Part shown: in pieces, positions 54,607 to 64,000 of the stretch
Layout: every line of letters begins with the position of its first letter
Position numbering within the stretch: the stretch's first letter is position 1
Translations under genes and position numbers: made by a program
Notes under the pieces: model-generated
Seen by the model: only the letters and a program-made list of their open reading frames with translations
The model's database searches: none
Told to the model about the DNA's origin: nothing
Origin: Zygnema cylindricum
Taxonomy: Eukaryota > Streptophyta > Zygnematophyceae > Zygnematales > Zygnemataceae
DNA: 64,000 nucleotides
NCBI GenBank assembly: GCA_037447655.1
Contig: JBBHKE010000081.1
Coordinates: 117,995-181,994, forward strand
Direction: 5' to 3'

Positions 54607-55656
54607 TGTAGAAACTAATGGTTTTATTAGTATTTTCTAGGTCTGAAAAGAAATATAGAAGTCGAGGCAGTCTATCTCTAACTTCTCTCTCCAGCTCTCA
54701 AACTTGTCGCAGTCACTGAGAAATTGGAGAGGAAGCTAGAGCCATGGCTACCTTGGCTATCCTGAGGTTTACGGGAAATTTATATTAGGGTTTATTTATT
54801 TAAGTAAAATTTATGTGCCGGCGGCAGGATTTGATCCTTGTACCTACCGGCCGGCAGACAGGAAATAGCCGGTAGCCTTAGCCGTTTAATCTAGCGGTAG
54901 TGTTACGTAGTATATAGTTTAATAGTTATTTAAATATGTATACGTGCGAAAATCCATTTAACTGCAATGAATTACGGGATACATAGATCCAGTAATATAT
55001 AATGTACGACTTACGGTACGGACACAAATCAGTACCGCGCATTTGTTTCGTAAATGAAACAAATACCGCGCATGTATTTATTACGGCTACGATTAAAGCC
55101 GAATTTAATCGGACGGCCGGGATTAGCGCCGAGATCGCGGAGGAAGATTTCGGCGGTTTGTGGCCATCGCCACATCGGATGACGCGTGGCGAAATTCCAT
55201 TGGATTGTGGAATCTCCGGAGATTATGGCACCGAATCCGGATTTGACATGTGTCGACATTTTGGCCATGTCATACAATGTCCGTACATAAAGTACACCGG
55301 CAACTGTACTTTTACGTACGGAACTCAATTCTGATTGGTTCCGTACATCAGTAGATAGAGTCTGTGAGAGAGATAGGACTTAGAAAAATTAGAAGATAGG
55401 ACCCCCTCTCCCAGAGAGCTTCTGTACAAAAGGTCAACTTTGACCCTCCATAACTTACTGCTCAGGGGAGCAAATTCAGAGATGATTTTTGCTATCGACT
55501 CAGGGGAGTATTGTCTTCACACGGGTGAAGTTGGTCAGAGTTTTTGTCTGCCAGGGGTGGCAGTTATTTTTGCTTAAACACAAAGGGGTCAGGATTATCC
55601 TAGAGGCTTCTTGGAAGCTGTCCACTCTGAGGACTTATGGAGGTCTCAGAGTTTCA
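54607..55656 (+). repeat. C2 3' LTR
   Basis: 1050 bases matching 49202-50250, preceded by AAATAAGGGGAG. The differences from the 5' copy are scattered substitutions (for example CCAGCTC against CCAACTC) and one extra G in CCAGGGGTGG. Confidence 0.95.
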
Positions 55657-56175
55657 AGTTTTGTTTCTACGACTCAGATTCACCGGCATACCGAGGTGTC
55701 ACACAAAGTTTCATCTTGGATGAAACTTTTGAAAGATTGACGACAGAGATTTCTTGCCGACGGATGTTGGTCAACCGAGACCACGTCTACGATCATAGAC
55801 ATGTTTTCTATAGTATAGTGTGACAATACATATCACTGTTTTGTACATGAGCGTATTTTGTTTGATCTGTAATTCAGAACAGATTACTCTTTTTATGACA
55901 TACCTTGATATATTCAGGTATCCTCTTAGTCCTAGTAGATATTATTTGATGCATGGTTGGTATGCCTCCTTAGCTAAGTCAGGATAGTGGGTGACTGCTA
56001 GCTCTTAGAAAAATATATCTTTTAGGTATAAGAAAAGGACTTAGCCATTTCTGAAGTAAGAACTTGTTGTATCAAATTATGCTTTAGCATTTTGATATCT
56101 TTAACTAAGAGTTTCTCTCAGATTTGATTGCAAATTTTTGTGTAAATTTGCACTTATGTTCCTCTTTGTATTATC
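55657..56175 (+). repeat. C5 5' LTR, middle piece
   Basis: Starts with the duplicated AGTTT, contains GCATGGTTGGTATGCCTCCT (the block shared with C3 and C4), and is cut by C3 at TTATC (56171-56175). Confidence 0.7.
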
Positions 56176-57099
56176 TGTTGTTCTGAGACAACTGCTGGCA
56201 CTGAAGATGAAGAAGATGCAGCAGTAGTCATCGTATAACAAATCAAAAGAGGAAGCTTCCATAAATACCGATGGCTGAACAGAAAATTTGACATACTATA
56301 ACTTTAAGAAAAACGCCCCAATGGTCCTGAAAAATTACCACAGTGTAGATAATTTAAAAAAGAACACACACACAAAAGTACAATGAACTCTGCTCACAGT
56401 TCTGTGAGATATGCAGAAATGAAATTACATAAAAATGAGTGTACAGTTTTCATATCATTTGTTCCTAATGAATCAAATTCACTAAGTCCTACTTCTATAC
56501 ACCGAAACTACACTAGGCTGTACGGAGGCATTCCAGCCGTACATCTAACATTCTAACACAACAAATACTGTGAGTATACCTGTGTACTGAAGGTTTGTCA
56601 TAAACCACATTCTCAACACTAAACAACTAATTCACTACATACAAAATTTTGTTCTACCAATTATTTACACCGAAGTTCAGACAACGTAAAGTGAAAGTGA
56701 TCTAGTCTCGCCGATAGTGATCTAGTCACGCCTCCTCAGTATTAACGTAAAGTGAAAGTGATCTAGTCTCGCCGATAGTGATCTAGTCACGCCTCGTCAG
56801 TATTTGTTGGCGCCGGTTGTCAACTGTCCGATTAGAGGATTTGGGACCATAGAATTGACTTCACGAATTCCTGTGGTCCTGCCGAATTTCCGTACGTCCA
56901 CGGAGGACATACTCACGCATTTCTCTCAAGTGACGACGCGTGTCCCAAGTGTGAATGAACCGTGAACTCCCAACTTCACTGTCACACTAATTTTGGTAAG
57001 TACTGAACCGAACTCAACCAAAAATAACTTAAGTCCTAACAACTCTCTCTCCCTCACAGCTGAGGCATAGAGAGGACTAAAGCTTTCTTAAAAACAACA
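56176..57099 (-). repeat. C3 3' LTR with a 61-bp tandem duplication
   Basis: 924 bases, inverse orientation, with ends TGTTGTTTTTAAG and CAGAACAACA. It carries two copies of a 61-bp unit (AACGTAAAGTGAAAGTGATC…, 56685-56806); the 5' LTR has one, which accounts for the 60-base length difference. GTACGGAGGCATTCCAGCC at about 56520 is the inverse of the lineage LTR block. Confidence 0.93.
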
Positions 57100-57277
57100 C
57101 TCCCCTAAAGCTTTAGACTCTGCTAGTCTCTCAGTCCACATGCCTCTTTATAGAACTTCAATTTGGGAGCAGGTAAGGGTTTCGTCATCATATCAGCCAC
57201 CATTTGCTCATCCGGTAAATAACTCAATTTCAGGACTTTTCCCATCACCTTTTCTCTTACAAAATGTAGCTTGATAT

Positions 57278-57889
57278 CTATGTGCTTACTCTTAAAGTGA
57301 TGACTGGATTAGATGCAATAGCGATTGCTGCCTGATTGTCACACCACACTATCTGTGGTCCAGATTGCATAAAGAGAAGCTCTTGGAGAAGAGACTCTAC
57401 CCAAAGTAACTCCTTAACTGCCGAGCTGGCAGCCATGTACTCAGCCTCCATGGTAGAGTGAGCTGTTACCTTCTGAAGTTTGCTGCTCCAACAACACTTT
57501 CCACTTCCGATCTTCAAAATGTATCCAGTGGTGGAGCGTCGGCTGGGCATATCTCTGTAGCTCGCATCGCTCCATGTATGAATTTTGACTTCCCCTCCAC
57601 CGAGAGAGAGTCTGAGATTTCGAGTTCCTGCAAGATAACGAAGAACTCTCTTTGCTGCCTCATAGTCCGACTTTCTTGGATTTTGCAGGCTTCGGCTCAA
57701 GGCTCCAACCGCCGTTGAGATGTCGGGACGAGTATAGTTCATGAAATAAATGAGGCTTCCGACAATCTGCCTGTAAGGAATGGAGGACATAGAATCTGCC
57801 TCCCCTGAATCTAAGAAATCATCAACCAAAAACACCACCATCCGTTTCCGTGCCCTCCAATTTCTGCCTGAATTCCATTGGAGTAGCAC
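57278..57889 (-). pseudogene. C3 RNase H domain (broken at both ends)
   Basis: Contains IPYRQIVGSLIYFMNYTRPD, TWSDASYRDMPSRRSTTG, HSTMEAEYMAASSAVKELLW and IVWCDNQAAIAIASNP. It is out of frame with the RT segment (frame break near 57840) and breaks again after NPV, before the expected HHF/KHID segment at about 57305. Confidence 0.85.
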
Positions 57890-58616
57890 TCCCCTTTGCG
57901 TCTAACATGCCAAACTTTTCTAACATGTTCTTGATTGCTTCCTTTTGAGTTAAATAAATAATTTTTTGTTTCATGTCTCTTTCTACTTTAATTCCTAGAA
58001 TATACTTAGCCTCACCCAAGTCTTTCATTTCAAACCGGGAATTCAAAGCTGATTTTATTTTATTAATCTTATTGATGGATTTGCTAATCAGTAGCAAATC
58101 ATCTACATAAACTGCCACATAAATCACTCCATCATCACCTTGCATTACATAGACAGAGTGATCTGAACTGATCTTGGTAAAGCCAAGATTGGTTTAAAAC
58201 TCATCTAATTTCAGGTTCCATTGCCTCGGAGCCTGTTTCAGACCATAAAGGGACTTGAACAGTTTACAGACTAGATTTTCTTTCCCTTTTTCTGCATACA
58301 TCTCTGGCTGCTTCATATTAATTACTTCCTCCAAATCACCATGCAAGAAAGCTGTCTTAACATCCATCTGATGCAATTCCATATCCTCTATTGCAGCAAG
58401 AGATAGCAAAACTCTAACAGTAGGAAAGTGAACCACAGGAGAGAAGGTCTCTTCATTGTCAATTCCTTCCTTTTGGCTAAATCCCTTAGCAACCAGTCTA
58501 GCTTTGTATCTCTTAATTGTATTATCAGGATTCAATTTTAATTTGAAGACCCACTTACAACCGATAGCTTTCCTGTTCGGTGGGTGCTCCACAAGTTCCC
58601 AAGTTTGGGCTTCCAT
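57822..58616 (-). pseudogene. C3 reverse transcriptase (broken)
   Basis: 58616-58194: [79 protein letters not shown], then a TAA at 58194 in a Leu position. 58145-57822 continues in the same frame: VAVYVDDLLLISKS, MKDLGEAKYILGIKVERDM. The catalytic YVDD is intact. Confidence 0.88.
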
Positions 58617-58702
58617 AATTGACTTTATCTCTTCATTTGCAGCCGAGATCCAATGATCCTTTTCAGGAACGGAAAAAGCTTCATGAATAGTAAGCGGATC
58701 CC

Positions 58703-58984
58703 CTATGCTTGCAGAAAAAGCACTCTAACCTCGGTCGCCTTGAAGGCGACTACTTTGCCTTCTTCCCTCGGAAAATCTGACGCGGGAACGGTTGGTTCCC
58801 TAGATTGCCGCACAAGGCGTGTAGTCGGAGGAGCATCAACTGAAGGAGCAGCTCCAGAAGGAGTATTAGACGGCCCAGAGGCATTTGGGAGAGAGGTAGA
58901 AGAAGTAGAAGAGGATGGAGTAAAAGGTACCTGCTCAAGAATGATATACTCTTGTATTTTCTCTTTCCTTTCAGCTGCATCCAT
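58703..58984 (-). pseudogene. C3 integrase-RT linker
   Basis: Ser/Thr/Pro-rich variable linker (TPSSSTSSTSLPNASGPSN), a typical low-complexity spacer between integrase and RT in copia pol. It is separated from the integrase frame by a TAG at 59054-59056. Confidence 0.65.
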
Positions 58985-59053
58985 GCTAAAAACGTCTACA
59001 GATTGACTTTCTTCTTTAATCTGAATATTCTTGGCTGTTTGAAGACATCCTCT

Positions 59054-60856
59054 CTAAGGATTATACACTTTATAACTCGCTGATTCATCATCATAGCCTA
59101 AAAAGACGCCAGGTACAGATTTTGGACTAAGCTTCCAATTAGGAAGTTTATCCAAAATAAAACACTTGCTACCAAAAACTCTAAAATGACTAACATTTGG
59201 CTTTTTGCCTGTCCAAACTTCATAAGGTGTCTTACCCCTAACAGCCCGGATTTCTAATCTATTTTTGATGTAGGAAGCACAATGAAAAGCTTCCCCCCAA
59301 AACTTTGGATCCACACCTTTATCGGCCATCATAGATCGAGCACATTCAGTCAAAGTCGGATTAAGTCTCTCGGCAACACCATTTTGTTCCGGTATGTACG
59401 GAGCAGTAAATTCACGAGAGATGCCATTTTCTTTCAAAAAATCAGCAAAGGCATGAGATACATACTCTCCACCATTATCCGTCCGCAAAGCAAGAATAGA
59501 TTTGCCGTGAAGTTTCTCCGCCCAGATTTTGTAGTGCTTAAAGTGAGTGAAGACTTCTCTCTTCTCCTTCATAAAGTATATGCGACTATAGCGGGAGTAA
59601 TCTTCTGTAAAGGTGATAAAGAAGCGGCTGCCACCCAGAGAGGGAACTTTAGAAGGGCCGAAAACATCAGAGTGAATAATACCAAGAACATATGTGGCTC
59701 GGTGATCAGAAACTTGTGATATGGGAAGCTTGTGAAGCTTTCCGAGAGCACAACCATCACACACATGAGACTCTTGTTGACCAAGCTTGACTCCCTCTAT
59801 CATGTCATGCTTTATCATCTTAGTAAGTCTCTCATGATGCACATGACCAAGTCTTTTATGCCACAAAACATTATCACATAGGACACTAGAGTACGCAAAA
59901 TCAATTTTATTAGCCAGGTCCATGCGGTACAAAAAGTTTGGGCCTCTAGTTCCTACAAGAGCTACTCTTCCATTCTTGCTCACTATTTTCTTGCCATTTT
60001 TCTGGAGAACCTCAAAGCCTTTGCTTTCAGCTACAGACGTAGAAAACATATTTTTCTTAAACTTTGGAACATACAAGACATCATACAAAGTTCTCTTAAC
60101 AACCTTTCCATCTATCACACAATCCAGATCTATGTTTCCCTTTGCATTTGATTCAACGACATAGCCACAAGCATAAAAGATCTGACGTAAAGGAATAGAA
60201 GACATCTCCTTAAACCAAGATTTGTTCCAGCACATGTGTGAAGAGCTTCCGGAATCCATTATCCATCCGAGGTCCTTTTCCCCTTCCATCATGTCGAGTT
60301 TGGCAAGAGCGAAGAACTCTTTGTCATCAGTTTTTGGAAAACTGAGCACATCAGGTGTCGTTTCCTCGGTTGTTTTCTTCTTCAATTCCGTATCCTCCGC
60401 TGAAAATGCAACAGTTTTATTCGGAGGTTTTTGGGAAATGGGAGGTTCGCGATGTCTCCATCCTTTTTGAAAGGTACCTGTTTCAAGAGCTTTTATATAC
60501 AAAGGACAAGCTCTGAAGGAGTGACCATCAGTATAGCAATAAACACATTTCTCAAACTGAGGATTAAACCGATTCCCTTGATATCTACTTTCCCTCTGAA
60601 ACTGAGCCGTAAATGCTACAGCTGGTTTTCCAAATCCTAAAACTGTCTGAGTAGCCTCTTCTGCCAAGATAAACTCTATAGCTGTTTGCAAATTCCAAAG
60701 AGGTTTAGACAATTTTTTCATTTCATCTGAGGATCCTTTATATTCATTAGGAAGCCCCTTTAGGAGAATCATGGCCTGATGATAAGGGGAGAAAGTCCCC
60801 CCAGAACATGCATTTTCTGACAGTAACATTCGAAACCGATTAGTGTATTCCACCAT
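59054..60856 (-). CDS. C3 gag C-terminus, protease and integrase
   Basis: 600 open codons, the longest frame in the window. MVEYTNRFRMLLSENACSGG and GLPNEYKGSSDEMKKL (gag), knuckle CVYCYTDGHSFRACPLY (about residue 108), protease WIMDSGSSSHMCWNKSW (about 206), integrase HKRLGHVHHERLTK…CDGCALGKLHKLP (about 335), HSDVFGP, LRTDNGGEYVS, IPEQNGVAERLN, then TPYEVWTGKKPNVSHFRVFG. All HHCC and DDE residues are readable. It ends at TAG 59054-59056 after YKVYNP. Gag lacks its N-terminus because of a TAA at about 60872. Confidence 0.9.
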   Translation of the reverse strand: MVEYTNRFRMLLSENACSGGTFSPYHQAMILLKGLPNEYKGSSDEMKKLSKPLWNLQTAIEFILAEEATQTVLGFGKPAVAFTAQFQRESRYQGNRFNPQFEKCVYCYTDGHSFRACPLYIKALETGTFQKGWRHREPPISQKPPNKTVAFSAEDTELKKKTTEETTPDVLSFPKTDDKEFFALAKLDMMEGEKDLGWIMDSGSSSHMCWNKSWFKEMSSIPLRQIFYACGYVVESNAKGNIDLDCVIDGKVVKRTLYDVLYVPKFKKNMFSTSVAESKGFEVLQKNGKKIVSKNGRVALVGTRGPNFLYRMDLANKIDFAYSSVLCDNVLWHKRLGHVHHERLTKMIKHDMIEGVKLGQQESHVCDGCALGKLHKLPISQVSDHRATYVLGIIHSDVFGPSKVPSLGGSRFFITFTEDYSRYSRIYFMKEKREVFTHFKHYKIWAEKLHGKSILALRTDNGGEYVSHAFADFLKENGISREFTAPYIPEQNGVAERLNPTLTECARSMMADKGVDPKFWGEAFHCASYIKNRLEIRAVRGKTPYEVWTGKKPNVSHFRVFGSKCFILDKLPNWKLSPKSVPGVFLGYDDESASYKVYNP

Positions 60857-61017
60857 GCTACCACCTGTTTACTTATACTCATTGATCTGACCAGCAGTTA
60901 TAATCTCATGCTGGTCACTAGCTTTAACATAAGAAGATTTCAATGCATCCCACAATTCTGATGCCTTTGTAACATTAATATATGTCATATGCAATTCTTT
61001 TAATATCATAAGCTTTA

Positions 61018-61245
61018 CTAAATGCAAAGCCTGGTCATTTTTTGATCAAAGGTGGCATCAGATTCTGCCAGTGATCCATTTAACACATCAATCAGTTTCA
61101 CTTGCTTGAAGTGAGACTTAACCAAATCTGCCCAATACACATATTTGCGTCCATCAAAGACCGGAATTCGTGAAGGAAGGCCCGTGACCTGTTGTTCTGA
61201 GACAACTGCTGGCACTGAAGATGAAGAAGATGCAGCAGTAGTCAT
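61018..61245 (-). pseudogene. C3 gag N-terminus, starting in the LTR
   Basis: The ATG at 61245-61243 is inside the 5' LTR. A Ser/Ala-rich start (MTTAASSSSSVPAV) leads over the LTR edge and the PBS into GLPSRIPVFDGRKYVYW. A one-base loss near 61047 shifts the frame, and a TAA at about 60872 separates this part from the long frame. Confidence 0.82.
61177..61189 (-). promoter_or_regulatory. C3 primer-binding site (mutated)
   Basis: On the minus strand GGTCACGGGCCTT follows the LTR where C2, C4 and C5 have GGTTATGGGCCCA. Three changes weaken pairing with the initiator tRNA. The copy must have been made before they arose, or the copying tolerated them. Confidence 0.75.
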
Positions 61246-62053
61246 CGTATAACAAATCAAAAGAAGAAGCTTACACAAATACCGATGGCTGAACATAAAC
61301 TTTGACAGACTATAACTTTCAGAAAAACGCCCCAATGGTCTTGAAAAATTACCACAGTTTAGATAACATAAAAAAGAGCACACACACAAAAGTTCAAAGA
61401 ATTCTGCTCACAGATCTGTGGGATATGCAGAAATGAAATTACATAAAACTGAGTGTACAGTTTTCATATCATTTGTTTTTAATGAATCAAATTCACTAAG
61501 TCCTACTTCTATACACCGAAACTACACTAAGCTCTACTGAGGCATTCGAGCCGTACATCTAACATTATAACACAACAAATACTGTGAGTATACCTGTGTA
61601 GTGAAGGTATGTCATAAACCACATTCTCAACACTAAACAACTAATTCACTACATACAAAATTTTGTTCTACCAAATATTTACACCGAAGTTCAGAGAACG
61701 TAAAGTGATAGTGATCTAGTCTCGCCGATAGTGATCTAGTCACGCCTCGTCAGTATTTGTTGGCGCCGGCTGTCAACCGTCCGATTAGAGGATTTGGGAC
61801 CGTAGAATTGACTTCACGAATTCCCGTGGTCTTGCCGAATTTCCGTACGTCCATGGAGGACATACTCACGCATTTCTCTCAAGTGACGACGCGTGTCCCA
61901 AGTGTGAATGAACCGTGAACTCCCAACTTCACTGTCACACTAATTTTGGTAAGTACTGAACCGAACTCAACTAAAAATAACTTAAGTCGTGAACAGCTCT
62001 CTCTCCCTCAGAGCTGAGGCATAGAGAGAACTAAAGCTTTCTTAAAAACAACA
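61190..62053 (-). repeat. C3 5' LTR
   Basis: 864 bases matching 56176-57099 but with a single 61-bp unit (about 61700-61760). Confidence 0.93.
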
Positions 62054-62250
62054 TTATCTTCATTGTGTCAAATTTGTAGGCCATTCGGTTCCCTAATTTG
62101 TGTTTAGTTTTGTTCAAAAGTTGTATGTTTTTATGATCATTTGTGAGAGCTTCTTGCTTGTCCTTCTTGCTTGTTTTAATTATGCGATGACTACTCCTGC
62201 CTCATCTTCATTTTCATCTTCAGTGGGTGAAGTATCCATAGAACAAAAGG
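62054..62250 (+). repeat. C5 5' LTR, last piece, with PBS
   Basis: Resumes at the duplicated TTATC and runs to about 62247. ATG 62187-62189 inside it opens gag (MTTPASSSFSSSVGE). GGTTATGGGCCC follows at about 62250-62261. An upstream in-frame ATG at 62100 would give a hydrophobic leader (FMIICESFLLVLLACF), but this is LTR sequence and the start at 62187 matches C3. Confidence 0.75.
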
Positions 62251-63526
62251 TTATGGGCCCACCCTCTCGGATACCAGTTTTTGATGGAAGGAAATACCTT
62301 TATTGGTCTATTTTGGTTGAGTCCTATTTTACTCAAGTTAAATTGTTTGAGGAAGTTGATGGCAATCTTGCTGAACCAGATGCATCCTATGGTGGGAAAA
62401 ATCAGCAGGCTCTACATCTGTTTGATAAAGTTGATGGCAGTCTTGCTGAAGTTGTTGCATCCTATGGTGGGAAAAATCAACAGGCTCTACATCTCTTAAA
62501 TTTAATGATTTCAAAGGATTTACTTATGTCACATATTAATATGAAAAAGGCGTCAAAAATTTGGACTTCACTGAAAACCATCTACTTGAAAGCTAATACA
62601 CTGCATGAGATTATAACAGCTGGGAACATTTGGGACTATAGGTATACAGAAGGTAGTATGGCAGAATATTGTGTTAGACTTCGAATTTTAATGCCAGAGA
62701 ATGCATGTTCAAGGGGGAAATTCTCCCTTTACCATCACGCTATGATTCTTATGCAAGGTCTTCCTAAAGAGTACAAAAGAGCCTCAACAAATTTGAAAAA
62801 ATTGGATGAGTTAATCTTGAATCTAGCAACAGTTATACAACTAGTGCTAGATGAAGAGTCAATAGTTATAGCTCTTAATCCAAGAAAGTCTTTTGTAGCT
62901 TTCAATGTTTAGGGTTATCAAGGTTTTCAATATTACAACAAGTGTGTCTATTGTTACAGTCAAGAACATCTGTACAAACAGTGTCCTAAGTTTTTCAAAG
63001 CTTGTGAGACACGTGTGTTCAAAAATGGATGGAAGCCGAAAAGGATTCACACACCACAAAGAACACCTTTTACACCACTGACACCTCCTTCCAAAATTGA
63101 GGCATTGCCTTCCAAAATTGAGGCATTTCAGTTGACACAGCAGAGCCGAAGTCGATCAACAAGGGAAATGCGCAGGATGCTGTTAGTTTTCCAAAAATTG
63201 AGGACAAAGAGTTCTTCGCTCTTGCAAAATTGATGGAGGAAGACAAAGACCACGGATGGATCATGGACTCCGGAAGCTCTTCTCATATGTGTTGGAACAA
63301 GGCTTCCTTCACAGATCTGCAACCTATCCCAACTAGACAGATCTATTATGCTTGTGGTGCCATTATTGAAGCAAAAGCCCAAGGGACTGTCATCCTTATG
63401 TGTGAGATAGATGGACAGGCGGTCCTTAAAACTCTATATGATGTGTTGTATGTCCCTAAGTTTCAAAAGAATTTGTTTTCTACATTAGTTGCAGAAAGTA
63501 GAGGCTTTGAAATACTTCAAAAGTAA
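62187..63526 (+). pseudogene. C5: gag and protease of an older copia element, truncated
   Basis: Gag frame to 62912: VMGPPSRIPVFDGRKYLYW, an in-frame tandem duplication (KVDGSLAEVVASYGGKNQQA repeats the preceding EVDGNLAEPDASYGGKNQQA), UBN2-like helices and GLPKEYKRAS. After a TAG at 62910 the knuckle CVYCYSQEHLYKQCPKF has Glu for the usual Gly. A frame change leads to protease WIMDSGSSSHMCWNKASF (63249 on) and VLYVPKFQKNLFSTLVAESR, ending at 63526. Integrase and RT are missing. Related to C3. Confidence 0.8.
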
Positions 63527-63539
63527 GAAAGTGATGACC

Positions 63540-64000
63540 CAAAAACCGCTAAAGCGCCCATTTTGCGATCTCGGCATCTATGTCCGCTGTTTGATCAAGA
63601 TCGGATTTTAATTCTAGCCGTAAAAAATGATTGCGTGGTATTTGTTTAGCTATCAAAAAAAATGCGCGACATTCATTTCGTGGAGTACCGTAAACCGTAC
63701 TGGACAAAACTGTATCTATGTCTTAGGAACTTGTTTGCGCCCTTAAATGAAATTGTCTACTTATACGTCTATAAATATTTATTATACCCTATATACCTCA
63801 ATACCGATCGTAGACTAATAGGATAAAGCTACCGGCTACTACTTGACTTGACGGACGGCAGGTAACAGGATCAAATCCTGGGTTCGTCAACTTCCTTTTG
63901 GTAAACCTACCAAACTACTACCTATGTCTCTGTGGACAGCATAGGAAGCCATGGCTCTAGCTTCCTCTCCAACCTTCAGTGACTACGAAAAGTGTGGGAG
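63540..64000 (-). repeat. LTR related to C2, inverted, running off the window
   Basis: The inverse matches C2 LTR blocks: GGAGAGGAAGCTAGAGCCAT, CCATGGCT, CAGGATTTGATCCTGTTACC, TAGCCGGTAGC, AAACAAATACC-CGCA and TTACGGCTA-ATTAAA. It is too diverged to be C2 itself. C5 coding sequence stops just before it, so an insertion or deletion joined the two. Confidence 0.7.

Larger units (their letters stand above)
49202..55656 (+). mobile_element. C2: full-length Ty1/copia retrotransposon, TSD AGTTT
   Basis: LTRs at 49202-50250 and 54607-55656, PBS 50251-50262, gag, protease, integrase, RT, RNase H, and a polypurine tract AAGGGGAG before the 3' LTR. AGTTT is duplicated on both sides (49197-49201 and 55657-55661). 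The LTRs differ at about two dozen positions by eye, so it is fairly young, yet gag-pol carries at least two frameshifts and three stops. It sits inside the C5 LTR. Confidence 0.95.
56176..62053 (-). mobile_element. C3: full-length Ty1/copia retrotransposon, TSD TTATC
   Basis: LTRs 56176-57099 (3') and 61190-62053 (5'), TSD TTATC at 56171-56175 and 62054-62058. Polypurine tract AGGGGAG at 57100-57106 (inverse). Gag, protease, integrase, RT and RNase H are all recognisable and near full length, but at least six stops or frameshifts break them. Inserted into the C5 LTR in inverse orientation. Confidence 0.95.

Noticed and set aside
62100-62186. Signal peptide on C5 gag from ATG 62100
   Set aside because: This stretch is LTR. 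The ATG at 62187 matches the start used by C3, so the hydrophobic leader is probably untranslated.
1-64000. CRISPR array, bacterial operon or phage features
   Set aside because: The sequence shows introns, LTR elements and MITEs. No array of identical repeats with unique spacers and no Shine-Dalgarno-linked gene runs are visible.

Overview
This window looks like repeat-rich, AT-rich nuclear DNA from a eukaryote. It has spliceosomal introns with GT-AG borders, long microsatellites, nested LTR retrotransposons and many small terminal-inverted-repeat (TIR) elements. The one cellular gene that can be read with confidence is a ubiquitin-like plus RING/IBR zinc-finger protein. From memory of that family (cnidarians, sponges, fishes) I lean towards an early-branching animal. 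That is an inference, not something the sequence proves.

Layout. 1-4.4 kb: interspersed repeats and TIR elements, including a PIF/Harbinger-like element with a TTA target-site duplication (TSD) and a hAT-like tandem dimer with an 8-bp TSD. 4.4-9.3 kb: A-rich DNA with a possible minus-strand gene (coiled-coil exon, duplicated exon start, membrane-anchored last exon). 9.4-12.7 kb: a large foldback repeat with a nested TA-TSD element, then Harbinger-like and hAT-like elements. 14.3-20.8 kb: the five-exon UBL-RBR gene on the plus strand; its introns hold CACCG-family and hAT MITEs, minisatellites and polypyrimidine/polypurine tracts. 21-26 kb: more such tracts, a 143-codon open frame of unknown function, and one copy of a dispersed repeat. 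26.7-32.7 kb: a decayed Ty3/gypsy chromovirus-like element on the minus strand with a 5' LTR and PBS but no visible 3' LTR. 33-37.8 kb: nested Harbinger-like elements holding an inverted solo LTR of that gypsy family, plus more CACCG elements.

38-64 kb is a Ty1/copia graveyard with five distinguishable elements. C1 is an old minus-strand copy. C4 is a gag-only element with matching LTRs and TSD, inserted in a hAT-like element. C5 is an older plus-strand copy whose 5' LTR is split twice: by C2 (plus strand, TSD AGTTT) and by C3 (minus strand, TSD TTATC). An LTR related to C2 runs off the right end. The copia elements carry a primer-binding site complementary to the anticodon stem-loop of initiator tRNA-Met, and gag starts inside the LTR so that the primer site is itself coding. 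C4 has the cis signals of the C3/C5 lineage but no enzyme genes, so it was presumably copied in trans. All pol frames seen carry stops or frameshifts, so no fully intact autonomous element is visible.
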